From: an uncultured Prevotella sp.
GTDB taxonomy: Bacteria > Bacteroidota > Bacteroidia > Bacteroidales > Bacteroidaceae
Assembly (NCBI GenBank): GCA_900557035.1
Contig: USRA01000033.1
Coordinates: 1 to 23,235 of the forward strand
Direction of reading: 5' to 3'
Length of the DNA: 23,235 bases
The translations under genes and the position numbers were made by a program. The notes beneath the pieces were generated by a model. That model saw nothing but the letters and a program-made list of their open reading frames with translations, was not told where the DNA came from and searched no databases. Position 1 is the stretch's first letter; each line of letters begins with the position of its first letter. Of the stretch, positions 1 through 7,171 are shown one piece after another.

Positions 1-526
1 AGAAAAATGCCCAATTCAGTTGTTTGCTTCCCTAATTAAGTTTTCGGACGGCCTCCCCCTAAAACCTTGATAATCAATTTGTTATGCATACACATTATCA
101 TTTAAACAATTGAAATTTTATTTAAGTTCGTGCAAAGGGGGCTTGCCTCTCAGCATTCGCAAAAGCAAAGTTATTAAAAACCTGGCTAACTACCAAATTT
201 TATCACGTTATTTAACGGAAAAGTGGTTTTGAGGGCATAAATGAGGCCCAGAAGGCATTTTTCACCCCCTCAGAACGGCCAAAATAAGATGGAAAATGAG
301 TATTTCCTGCTTGAAAAACGGTAAAAATCCAGAAATAACTTAACAGATTTACACAATATCAAGACAAAACGAAGAGGGAGAGTATAGAAAAACAGAAGAG
401 AATCTATAGCTTTTGAAGATACAATTCTGAGGAAAAACAACTTTCACCAATAACAATATCTTATTGTTTATCAACATATTACCAAACACAGCGTTTCATC
501 TTTCAGAATCAAGCCAAACCCTCTAT
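1..526. other. Gene-free left edge, probable leader of an off-window leftward gene
   Basis: No convincing coding frame is seen on either strand. The stretch is AT-rich with many stops. A good leftward promoter lies at 166-197, so positions 1 to about 160 may be the 5' leader of a minus-strand gene whose start codon is beyond the left edge. A small perfect hairpin (7-bp arms, 452-458 and 462-468) sits in the right part. The rest (200-450) shows nothing I can name. Confidence 0.5.
166..197 (-). promoter_or_regulatory. Bacteroidota-type promoter reading leftward
   Basis: On the minus strand the sequence reads TTTG (194-197), exactly 20 nt, then TAACTTTG (166-173). This matches the Bacteroidota primary-sigma consensus TTTG-N20-TAnnTTTG. 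Transcription would start near 160 and run off the left edge. The motif and spacing are seen directly; activity is inferred. Confidence 0.6.
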
Positions 527-688
527 CCGGTCATTTTCGGTCATGGTCATTTTCGGTCATTTTCGTTTCGGGGGCGCAAATCTCCCCTATAGTATAATAT
601 AAATAATTATTTATATTATACTATAGATTAAAATGACCGAAGTCGAAAATGAAAATGACCGAAAATGACCATGACCGGAAATGACCGG
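527..688. repeat. Large nested inverted repeat with a central 40-bp perfect palindrome
   Basis: Outer arms 527-564 and 651-688 are 38 nt each and complementary except at one position, which would be a G-U wobble in plus-strand RNA. They are built from iterations of GGTCAT(TTTC): four GGTCAT in the left part and five ATGACC in the right part. In the middle, 587-626 is a perfect 40-bp palindrome made only of A/T apart from one G/C pair at each end and one internal pair per arm. The 22- and 24-nt spacers between arms and centre are not complementary, though 630-639 is a further partial copy of the unit. It could extrude as a cruciform, act as a protein-binding array, or form a very stable RNA hairpin. 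No transposase or terminal target duplication is visible. Confidence 0.9.
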
Positions 689-777
689 AATGCAAGCAAT
701 GTGTAAAAACAGCATTTACTTACATAGTTAATTATCAAGCACTTATGCCATTTTTACCATCTTATTCCGACAAAAAC

Positions 778-808
778 TTGCTTTCGCCTTTGAAATTTTG
801 TATCTTTG
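778..808 (+). promoter_or_regulatory. Promoter of the HU-like gene
   Basis: TTG at 778-780, 20 nt, then TATCTTTG at 801-808 match the Bacteroidota consensus. Transcription would begin near 815, giving a leader of about 165 nt before the start codon at 980. Confidence 0.75.
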
Positions 809-845
809 CACCGGCAATCGAAGGAACAGCCTATTGTGCCGAAAA

Positions 846-910
846 CCGGTCATCTATTAAGACCGGGGCGGGGCTTAAATGATGGCAGGCGCCGGTCATC
901 TATTAAGACC
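846..910 (+). repeat. 19-bp direct repeat with hairpin in the HU-like gene leader
   Basis: The sequence CCGGTCATCTATTAAGACC occurs at 846-864 and again, identically, at 892-910. In the first copy the next two bases extend it to a 6-bp hairpin (CCGGTC/GACCGG, 9-nt loop); the second copy can form only the inner 4 bp. Both lie in the transcribed leader, downstream of the promoter and upstream of the start codon. The first octamer, CCGGTCAT, is shared with the outer ends of the inverted repeat at 527-688. Confidence 0.85.
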
Positions 911-979
911 CAAAAAGCACAAGAAAAGAGCTTTCCGGGTAGTTGTGATTTACAAGAACTCTTAAACACAGAACAGAGT

Positions 980-1672
980 ATGATTAACTACAGCATCGTA
1001 ATGCGCAGCGTGAACGCAAACCTCCTTGAGATCAACCAGGCAAAGTCACGTATCAACCAGGCTAAGAAGGACGGCAAGGAGCCGGACAAGAAGGACACCG
1101 ACCTGGTGAAGACCGAGAAGCAGAATGCGTTCGCCATCTCGCAGTACACCGATGTGATGACCATCGAGAAGTTTGCCAAGCACATCACTTCTCACGGCAG
1201 TGTGTATTCCAGAGCCGACATCAGCGCCATCCTCTACATGGCAGTGGACTGCATGAGAGAGATGCTGCTTGAGGGCAAGAAGATCCGACTGGGTGATCTG
1301 GGCGACTTCTCTCTCCTGCTCGCCTCCAAGGGTGCAGAGACTGCCGACAAGTTTACGGCGCAGAACATCACCAACGTGAAGGTTCAGTGGGAGCCAGGTC
1401 AGCAGTTCAAGAACCTGCTCGACGACGCAGAATTCAACCTCGTGGCAAGCCGCAGCGCTCAGGCAGCCGTGATCAAGGCGATCAAGGAGGGCAAGACCAA
1501 CGTGGACCTCAATGTCCCTATCAATCCTGACGGCGGCGATGGCGACGGAACCACTGGCGGAGGAACCCAGGGCGGAGGCAGCAATGCTGGCGGCGGAACT
1601 ACCGGCGACCAGGGAACCAGCGGCGGCAATACTGGCGGTGAATCCGGCGGCGACGATAATGTAAATCTCTAA
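980..1672 (+). CDS. HU-related DNA-binding protein with glycine-rich tail
   Basis: A 230-residue protein of the HU/IHF-related family common in Bacteroidota. Such proteins bind and bend DNA as dimers in the nucleoid. The N-terminal 50 or so residues are charged and lysine-rich. The HU-like core follows at roughly residues 50-160, including the stretch around 'SRADISAILYM' and the beta-rich part near 'LGDLGDFSLLLASKG'. From about residue 183 the tail is almost only Gly, Asp, Thr, Asn and Ser and is probably disordered. I chose ATG 980 because the longer frame from TTG 806 would begin inside the promoter and translate the repeat-bearing leader. GC content is visibly higher than in the neighbours, from strong codon bias or transfer. 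It forms a unit with the smalltalk peptide 15 nt downstream. Confidence 0.85.
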   Translation: MINYSIVMRSVNANLLEINQAKSRINQAKKDGKEPDKKDTDLVKTEKQNAFAISQYTDVMTIEKFAKHITSHGSVYSRADISAILYMAVDCMREMLLEGKKIRLGDLGDFSLLLASKGAETADKFTAQNITNVKVQWEPGQQFKNLLDDAEFNLVASRSAQAAVIKAIKEGKTNVDLNVPINPDGGDGDGTTGGGTQGGGSNAGGGTTGDQGTSGGNTGGESGGDDNVNL

Positions 1673-1687
1673 AAAAAATAGAAGTCT

Positions 1688-1780
1688 ATGAAAAGGGATA
1701 CATGGAAAATGGTGATTCAGATTGCGATTAGCATTCTCACCGCAATAGCCACTTCGCTCGGCGTTACAAGCTGCATGTAA
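1688..1780 (+). CDS. Smalltalk-type small membrane peptide
   Basis: A 30-codon frame, ATG 1688 to TAA 1780, beginning MKRDTWKMVIQ and ending LGVTSCM. A short basic/aromatic N-terminus is followed by a hydrophobic segment (residues about 9-26) and a cysteine just before the C-terminus. This matches what I know of the 'smalltalk protein' family of Bacteroides and Prevotella, named for small proteins found between an HU-family gene and an N-acetylmuramoyl-L-alanine amidase gene. Here the HU neighbour is present, 15 nt upstream, but the amidase is not. The function of the family is unknown to me. VTSC resembles a lipobox at the wrong end of the peptide, so lipidation is unlikely. It is too short for most gene finders. 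Confidence 0.8.
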   Translation: MKRDTWKMVIQIAISILTAIATSLGVTSCM

Positions 1781-1804
1781 GCAGAAAACAAGCTGCATGT
1801 AAGC
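1766..1804 (+). repeat. 17-bp tandem duplication across the smalltalk stop codon
   Basis: ACAAGCTGCATGTAAGC occurs at 1766-1782 and 1788-1804, 22 nt apart. The first copy encodes the last residues (T-S-C-M) and stop of the smalltalk peptide; the second lies just after it. A further partial copy of the core, AGCTGCA, follows at 1802-1808. Confidence 0.85.
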
Positions 1805-1850
1805 TGCAGGAAGGTAGAAAACAAGACGTAGAAAAATAGAAAGTAAGATG

Positions 1851-1904
1851 CACCGCTCCTCCTATATATATATAATAGGTGGAGCGGTTTTATTACTTTT
1901 TTTT
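1851..1904 (+). terminator. Rho-independent terminator after HU/smalltalk unit
   Basis: Arms 1853-1865 and 1875-1887 pair over 13 bp with one mismatch. The loop is AT-rich, and a T-rich run ending in eight Ts follows. It separates the HU/smalltalk unit from the export gene starting at 1973. Confidence 0.9.
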
Positions 1905-1972
1905 CGCATCTATGCAACAAATCTCGTAAAAATGAGTTATTATATAATAAATAGCTAGTTATAAGATCATAA

Positions 1973-4606
1973 ATGAATAGGAAAATCATGAAGATAAATA
2001 AAATGAGGAAACAATTCATCCTCTTCCTTCTGTTGGTGATGGCAGCAGGTTCAGCCTTCGCACAGACTTCCACCATGACAGACGATCAGGTGATGAGCTT
2101 GGTTGTGAAAGAGCATGAAAAAGGGTCTTCAAATGCTCAGATAGTTACCAAACTGATGCAGCAGGGGGTAGATATCTCACAGATTCGACGGGTAAGAGAC
2201 AAGTATCAGCGCCAGTTGAAACAGGGCGGGGTTACTGGTACTTCCGCCCAACTGCAAGGGAAGGAAACCTCTCGTCTTCGTACCAACAATGGTAAACCCC
2301 GTGAAGATTATGGTAAGGGAATCAGCGAAGAATCGAAGAACTACACCAACTATCGCATCACTGCACAGAAGGATGATCAGTACAAGCATACTTTCGATGA
2401 GGATGACGAGGAGTATATGGATTTCCAGAACGAGATGGATGGGATTATTCCAGATACGGCGATGATGATCAAACGTCTTCTTGCTGAACGGGAAGCGAAA
2501 ACCAAGAAGGTTTTCGGAAGAGACATCTTCAATAACAAAGAGTTGAGCTTCGAGCCAAATATGAATATTGCCACTCCACAGAACTATCGCTTGGGACCTG
2601 GAGATGCGGTTATCATTGACATCTATGGTGCATCACAGAAAACCATAGAAAGCACCGTTTCTCCTGATGGCGAAGTTACCATCGAAGGCTTTGGACCTGT
2701 ATCGGTAGCCGGTTTAACCGTTGCTCAGGCAAATGCCCGACTTCGCAATACGCTGGGTAGCAGATACCGTTCGAGCAAGATTAAGCTCACTGTAGGACAA
2801 ACCAAGACCATTATGGTCAATGTGATGGGCGAAGTAAAAACTCCAGGCACCTATACCCTATCTGCCTTTGCCACCGTTTTCCACGCACTCTATATGGCAG
2901 GTGGCACCAACGACTTGGGTACATTGCGAAACATCAAGGTTTATCGCCATAACAAACTGGTTACCGTGGTAGATATCTATGATTATATTCTCAATGGCAA
3001 ACTGACCGGCAATGTACGCCTGGCAGATAATGATGTCATCGTTGTGGGAGCCTACGATTGTCTGGTTACGATTACCGGAAAGGTAAAGCGCCCGATGATT
3101 TATGAAATGAAGAAAAATGAGAGCGTGAACTCTCTTCTTAAATATGCTGGCGGATTTACAGGAGATGCTTACAAGAAATCAGTTCGCATCCATCGCAAGA
3201 CTGGCAGAGACTATTCTGTATATAACGTAGAGGAATTCGATTTCTCCAGTTTCCATATCGACGATGGCGATTCTGTAAGCGTAGATTCCATTCTCCCCCG
3301 CTACAGCAACACCGTAGAAATCAAGGGAGCCGTCTTCCGACCAGGTATGTACAATCTAGGAGATCAGATCAACAGTGTCCGCACATTGGTAGAACACGCA
3401 GAAGGATTGACAGAGGATGCCTTTACGGCACGTGCCGTGATGCACCGAATGAAATCGGACAGATCGCTGGAAGTAATTGCTGTAGATATTGCAGGCGTCA
3501 TGAATGGTACTGTGGCTGACGTTCCACTCAAGGAAAATGATGTCCTCTTTATTCCGACAAGACAAGAAAAGATTTCAGAGAGAACGCTCACCATCCGCGG
3601 AGAAGTACAATATCCGGGAATCTATCAATATGCAGAAAATGAAACGATTGAGGATTTCGTGCTGCAGGCTGGTGGACTGACCGACAAGGCTTCAACGATT
3701 AATGTCCTGGTAAGCCGAAGAGTAAATGACGCCAAAGCCACAAGACCAGACAGCATTATAGCCAAGACCTACACGCTCGCCCTGAAAGATGGTTTCGTGG
3801 TGGATGGCACTCCAGGATTCAAGCTGATGCCTTTCGATGAAGTGAGCATCCGCAAGAGCCCAGCCTATACGGAACAGCAGAACGTGATGATTGAAGGTGA
3901 AGTGATGTTTGGAGGCACCTATACCCTTGATCGCCGCAATGCCAGATTAAGCGATCTCTTCAAGAAGGCTGGAGGAAGCACAGAGCAGGCATATATCAAG
4001 GGTGCCCGCCTGATGCGTAAGGCAAATGAAGCTGAAAAAACACGCATGGAGGCTGTTCTGAAAATGCAGAGAGAACAACAGCAGAAAAATCTTCTGCAGT
4101 TGGCTGCAAGCAGTAATAATGCCAGTGCCATTACCCAGACTGCAAAAGATGCGCAGAAAGCTGATCTGTTGAAGTTCAGTGTTCCTGAAGAATATCCTGT
4201 AGGCATCGATCTTGCTGAAGCGCTGAAGCATCCCGGCAGTGATGCAGATATGATTCTGCGAGAGGGTGACAGGTTGATTGTTCCACAATACAATGGAACC
4301 GTGAAAATCAATGGCTCTGTAATGTACGCCAATACGGTGGCCTATGAAAAGGGCAAGAGTATTGCCAGCTACATAGATGAAGCGGGCGGATTTGCCGCTG
4401 ATGCCAACAAGAGCAAGGCTTATATTATCTATATGAATGGCAAGGTAGCTAAAGTGGGACATGGCGCCAAGGCGCAACCTGGCTGCGAGATTGTTGTTCC
4501 ATCCAAGATGAAACGTAAGATGACTGTGGCTGAAACCATGAGCATGGGCAGTAGCCTTTCCAGCATCGCTGCCATGATTGCAACAATTGCCAATCTCAGT
4601 AAGTAA
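1973..4606 (+). CDS. SLBB-domain polysaccharide export protein (Wza/capsule-export family)
   Basis: An 877-residue secreted protein of the family that exports capsular or exopolysaccharide across the outer membrane. The signal peptide is clear: basic residues, then a hydrophobic core near residues 14-26 and AFA-Q cleavage near residue 30. A helical, charged region follows. Next comes a Poly_export domain at about 195-275, including 'YRLGPGDAVIIDIYG', then six SLBB repeats beginning near residues 279, 364, 445, 537, 636 and 776. Each carries a G-x-V plus P-G-x-Y-like opening and an A-G-G-like motif. E. coli Wza has about 380 residues, so this is the long multi-SLBB form common in Bacteroidota. 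In-frame ATGs at 1988 (with AGGA 6 nt upstream) and 2003 are credible starts and would shorten only the n-region. No canonical promoter is seen just upstream. No tyrosine kinase, chain-length or glycosyltransferase gene is adjacent. Confidence 0.88.
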   Translation: MNRKIMKINKMRKQFILFLLLVMAAGSAFAQTSTMTDDQVMSLVVKEHEKGSSNAQIVTKLMQQGVDISQIRRVRDKYQRQLKQGGVTGTSAQLQGKETSRLRTNNGKPREDYGKGISEESKNYTNYRITAQKDDQYKHTFDEDDEEYMDFQNEMDGIIPDTAMMIKRLLAEREAKTKKVFGRDIFNNKELSFEPNMNIATPQNYRLGPGDAVIIDIYGASQKTIESTVSPDGEVTIEGFGPVSVAGLTVAQANARLRNTLGSRYRSSKIKLTVGQTKTIMVNVMGEVKTPGTYTLSAFATVFHALYMAGGTNDLGTLRNIKVYRHNKLVTVVDIYDYILNGKLTGNVRLADNDVIVVGAYDCLVTITGKVKRPMIYEMKKNESVNSLLKYAGGFTGDAYKKSVRIHRKTGRDYSVYNVEEFDFSSFHIDDGDSVSVDSILPRYSNTVEIKGAVFRPGMYNLGDQINSVRTLVEHAEGLTEDAFTARAVMHRMKSDRSLEVIAVDIAGVMNGTVADVPLKENDVLFIPTRQEKISERTLTIRGEVQYPGIYQYAENETIEDFVLQAGGLTDKASTINVLVSRRVNDAKATRPDSIIAKTYTLALKDGFVVDGTPGFKLMPFDEVSIRKSPAYTEQQNVMIEGEVMFGGTYTLDRRNARLSDLFKKAGGSTEQAYIKGARLMRKANEAEKTRMEAVLKMQREQQQKNLLQLAASSNNASAITQTAKDAQKADLLKFSVPEEYPVGIDLAEALKHPGSDADMILREGDRLIVPQYNGTVKINGSVMYANTVAYEKGKSIASYIDEAGGFAADANKSKAYIIYMNGKVAKVGHGAKAQPGCEIVVPSKMKRKMTVAETMSMGSSLSSIAAMIATIANLSK

Positions 4607-4628
4607 AATCGCCAATCTCAGTAAATAA
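4589..4628 (+). repeat. Tandem duplication of the export gene's stop region
   Basis: GCCAATCTCAGTAAGTAA (4589-4606, the end of the coding region) is repeated as GCCAATCTCAGTAAATAA at 4611-4628. The two copies differ at one base, and the period is 22 nt. Confidence 0.85.
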
Positions 4629-4641
4629 GAATCCAAAGAAC

Positions 4642-4682
4642 AAAAAAAGCAGGTAACAATCTTCTGTTGCCTGCTTTTTTTT
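4642..4682. terminator. Two-way terminator between convergent genes
   Basis: Arms 4648-4658 and 4665-4675 pair over 11 bp (one G-T), with a 6-nt loop. The stem is flanked by seven As on the left and eight Ts on the right, so it can stop transcripts of the export gene and of the convergent oxidoreductase. Confidence 0.9.
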
Positions 4683-4734
4683 GTTCTTTGTTCTTTATTC
4701 TTTAATTTTTATTCTTTGTTCATTATATCGACAT

Positions 4735-6318
4735 TTATTGTTGCTTCAGATACTCTGCACACATCTCTGCACAGCGTTCGCCATCCACACCAGCCGAGAC
4801 AATACCGCCCGCATATCCGGCACCTTCACCACAAGGAAAGAGACCCTGGATACGGACATGCATCAGCGTTTCCCTATCACGTACGATGCGGACAGGTGAA
4901 GAGGTGCGGGTTTCCATAGCTATCAATGTCGCCTCATTGGTGAGAAAACCATGCGCATTCTTTCCGAAAGTCTTAAAGCCTTCCTGCAGGCGCTTGGAGA
5001 TAAAGGATGGCATCCAGAAATGAAGCGGACTACTGATCAGTCCAGGTGCATAACTGCTCTTTGGCAAATCATAACTCAAACGATTGTTCACAAAATCAGC
5101 CATTCGCTGAGCCGGAGCTGTCTGCTTCATATTAGCCTGCTGCCAGCATTGCTTCTCTACCATTTCCTGGAAATACATCATTGATAACGGGTCCTTCAAT
5201 TCCTCGTCTGACTGTACAACATCTTCAGGATGTGTCTCAACCACCATACCGGAATTACTCCAGGCGGTGCCACGGTTGCTAGGACTCATACCATTTACCA
5301 CCAACTGCTCCGGACCCGTAGCTGCAGGAATCACAAAACCGCCAGGGCACATACAGAAACTGTACACACCCCGTCCATCTACCTGAGTTACAAAACTATA
5401 CTCGGCTGCAGGAAGATACTTTCCTCTGCCATTCCTGTTGTGATACTGTATCTGGTCGATAAGCTGAGAAGGATGCTCCAATCGAACACCGACGGCAATA
5501 CCCTTAGCTTCGATTTCAATCTTCGAAGAAGCCAGATAGCGATAGACATCCCGGGCACTATGACCTGTTGCAAGAATCACCGGTCCACGATAATTCTCCT
5601 CAGCACCTGTTGCCAGGTTAACAGCTTCAACCCCAATCACACGGTCACCTTCCAGAATAAAACGAGTCATCTTGGTCTGAAAATGCACCTCACCGCCACA
5701 ATTGATAATAGTATTGCGCATATTCTCTATCACGCGAGGCAACTTATCTGTACCAATATGAGGATGGGCATCTGCAAGGATGTTCGTATTGGCACCATGC
5801 TGGCAGAAAACATTCAGAATCTTATCCACGCTGCCCCGCTTCTTGCTTCGGGTATAAAGCTTACCGTCACTATACGCTCCGGCTCCACCTTCACCAAAAC
5901 AATAGTTGCTCTCACTATCCACCTTCTGGGTCTTGGTGATGTTGGAAAGGTCCTTTTTACGCTCTCGCACGTCCTTGCCACGCTCCAGAACAACAGGGCG
6001 ATATCCAAGCTCTATCAAACGCAAGGAAGCAAAGAGACCGCCAGGTCCCTCTCCTACCACAATGACTCTCGGACGCGAACTGACATCCGGATATTCTGTA
6101 TGGACATACTGATCATCTTGAGGCATCTCATTGATATAGGCACGTACCTTCAGATTCACAAAAATGGTACGCTGGCGGGCATCAATACTGCGTTTCAATA
6201 CCCGCACCTTATTCAAGGTTCTTACATCCAACCCTTTTTCCTTAGCCAGATAACGCTTGATGCCTTCCTCATTGGCAGCCTGTTCTGGCAGAATTCTAAT
6301 CTGATATTCCTGAATCAT
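4735..6318 (-). CDS. FAD-dependent oxidoreductase, COG2509-type
   Basis: A 527-residue flavoprotein of the uncharacterised family often annotated 'NAD(P)/FAD-dependent oxidoreductase' or 'FAD-dependent protein'. Its true substrate is not known to me. An N-terminal domain of about 80 residues precedes the dinucleotide-binding fold. The glycine motif GEGPGG lies at 89-94, followed at 111-113 by the LER end of the second strand, the usual ribose-binding acidic position. A 'CFGEGGAGAYSDGKL' stretch and 'VILATGHSARD' follow. The C-terminus holds the second FAD-contact motif, GEGAGYAGG, at about 497-505. No membrane segment or signal peptide is seen. It begins 48 nt after the phosphodiesterase gene with no terminator between, so the two are probably co-transcribed. 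Upstream of its ATG is GTTCAAAGTAA, similar to the sequence before threonine synthase. Confidence 0.88.
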   Translation of the reverse strand: MIQEYQIRILPEQAANEEGIKRYLAKEKGLDVRTLNKVRVLKRSIDARQRTIFVNLKVRAYINEMPQDDQYVHTEYPDVSSRPRVIVVGEGPGGLFASLRLIELGYRPVVLERGKDVRERKKDLSNITKTQKVDSESNYCFGEGGAGAYSDGKLYTRSKKRGSVDKILNVFCQHGANTNILADAHPHIGTDKLPRVIENMRNTIINCGGEVHFQTKMTRFILEGDRVIGVEAVNLATGAEENYRGPVILATGHSARDVYRYLASSKIEIEAKGIAVGVRLEHPSQLIDQIQYHNRNGRGKYLPAAEYSFVTQVDGRGVYSFCMCPGGFVIPAATGPEQLVVNGMSPSNRGTAWSNSGMVVETHPEDVVQSDEELKDPLSMMYFQEMVEKQCWQQANMKQTAPAQRMADFVNNRLSYDLPKSSYAPGLISSPLHFWMPSFISKRLQEGFKTFGKNAHGFLTNEATLIAMETRTSSPVRIVRDRETLMHVRIQGLFPCGEGAGYAGGIVSAGVDGERCAEMCAEYLKQQ

Positions 6319-6366
6319 TTACTTTGAACTTTATGATTAGCTTTATGAAAGTGAAGAGTGACAAGT

Positions 6367-6912
6367 TTATACTTCCATTGTTGCCAGCACTTCAAATGTA
6401 TCTAACTGATACATTGTAAATTTACCATTCTCCAGTGTAGCAAACGTTGGCACATTACCACCCTTAGGGAAGGTGATGCTACCCGTGTTGACAATTGCTT
6501 TTCCTTCCTCATTGTGAGACAATTCCCAAAGATGCGAATGACCATAAATCATTGCATCGTAAGGGCCCTTAGGCATATTCTCCTTATTATATATATGTCC
6601 ATGTGTCAGAAGATAACGCTTACCGTCATCCACCAACAGGGCGCAGGTTTCCATCATAGGGAAATCCAGAAGCATCTGATCTACTTCTGCATCACAATTG
6701 CCTCTAACAGCTACAATCTTGTCAGCCAGCCCATTCAGGCATTCCACAATCCCTTTAGGATCAATACCTTCTGGGATTCTGTTGCGCGGACCATAGTTGA
6801 TGATGTCACCCATGATACACATCATATCACACTTTTCCTTCTCGAAGAAACCGAGAACTTTTTCCAAGGCTGGCAAGCAGCCGTGAATATCTGAGAATAA
6901 TAAATACTTCAT
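6367..6912 (-). CDS. YfcE/MJ0936-type metallophosphodiesterase
   Basis: A 181-residue calcineurin-like phosphoesterase, the usual length for the YfcE family of metal-dependent phosphodiesterases. The metal ligands are all visible: D8 and H10 in SDIHG, D36 in MGD, N72 in RGNCD, H104 in THGH, and H125 and H127 in YGHSH. It is cytosolic, with no signal peptide. The physiological substrate is unknown for most members; activity on model phosphodiesters is what the family is known for. It is the first gene of a probable two-gene operon with the FAD oxidoreductase. Its leader, between the promoter and ATG, is almost wholly a 6-nt periodic A/G-rich repeat, which may affect translation. Confidence 0.9.
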   Translation of the reverse strand: MKYLLFSDIHGCLPALEKVLGFFEKEKCDMMCIMGDIINYGPRNRIPEGIDPKGIVECLNGLADKIVAVRGNCDAEVDQMLLDFPMMETCALLVDDGKRYLLTHGHIYNKENMPKGPYDAMIYGHSHLWELSHNEEGKAIVNTGSITFPKGGNVPTFATLENGKFTMYQLDTFEVLATMEV

Positions 6913-6924
6913 TGTGTTTATTTA

Positions 6925-6968
6925 TATCTATATCTATATCTGTTTCTATTTCTTTTTCTGTTTCAATT
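6925..6968 (-). repeat. Degenerate hexanucleotide repeat filling the phosphodiesterase leader
   Basis: On the plus strand a TC dinucleotide recurs every 6 nt at 6927, 6933, 6939, 6945, 6951, 6957 and 6963, in units such as TCTATA, TCTGTT and TCTATT. In the mRNA this reads as about seven GANANA units between the predicted start of transcription (near 6970) and the ATG at 6912. Three TCTATA-type units are nearly perfect; the others have diverged. Confidence 0.85.
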
Positions 6969-6977
6969 TAACATCCG

Positions 6978-7009
6978 CAAAAGTACGCAAATTATCCGAA
7001 ACCTCCAAA
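6978..7009 (-). promoter_or_regulatory. Promoter of phosphodiesterase/oxidoreductase operon
   Basis: On the minus strand: TTTG (7006-7009), 20 nt, TACTTTTG (6978-6985). This is a full match to the Bacteroidota consensus. Confidence 0.8.
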
Positions 7010-7128
7010 CTTTTCGAGAAGATTTAACGCTTTTATTATATATAATAATGTATAGAGAGCATTTTAAGCTATAAAAAACAACAAAATAGGGAAAAACACC
7101 TACAAAATGCCACTTTTTCAAAGATTTC

Positions 7129-7160
7129 TTTGGCAGTTTGATATAAATTTAGTACTTTTG
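7129..7160 (+). promoter_or_regulatory. Promoter of the threonine operon
   Basis: TTTG at 7129-7132, 20 nt, TACTTTTG at 7153-7160. This full consensus match gives a leader of about 65 nt before ATG 7233. The remaining part of the divergent intergenic region (7010-7128) is AT-rich and shows nothing else I can name. Confidence 0.8.
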
Positions 7161-7171
7161 CCCACAAGTTC

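Noticed and set aside
527..688. Insertion sequence or invertible promoter switch
   Set aside because: No transposase or recombinase gene, no target duplication, and no promoter between the arms are visible.
806..979. N-terminal extension of the HU-like protein from a TTG start
   Set aside because: The TTG lies inside the promoter's -7 element, and the added residues translate the repeated leader; the family start fits ATG 980.
1046..1798. Long minus-strand frame opposite the HU-like gene
   Set aside because: It is the antisense shadow of a GC-rich gene and gives a low-complexity Ala/Ser/Leu protein with no recognisable domain.
4681..4919. Short plus-strand frames after the export gene
   Set aside because: They start in the terminator's T-rich tail and overlap the 3' end of the convergent oxidoreductase.
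5230..6327. 365-codon plus-strand frame opposite the FAD oxidoreductase
   Set aside because: The minus strand encodes a full flavoprotein with FAD motifs; the opposing frame has Ile/Thr/His-rich content with no motif.
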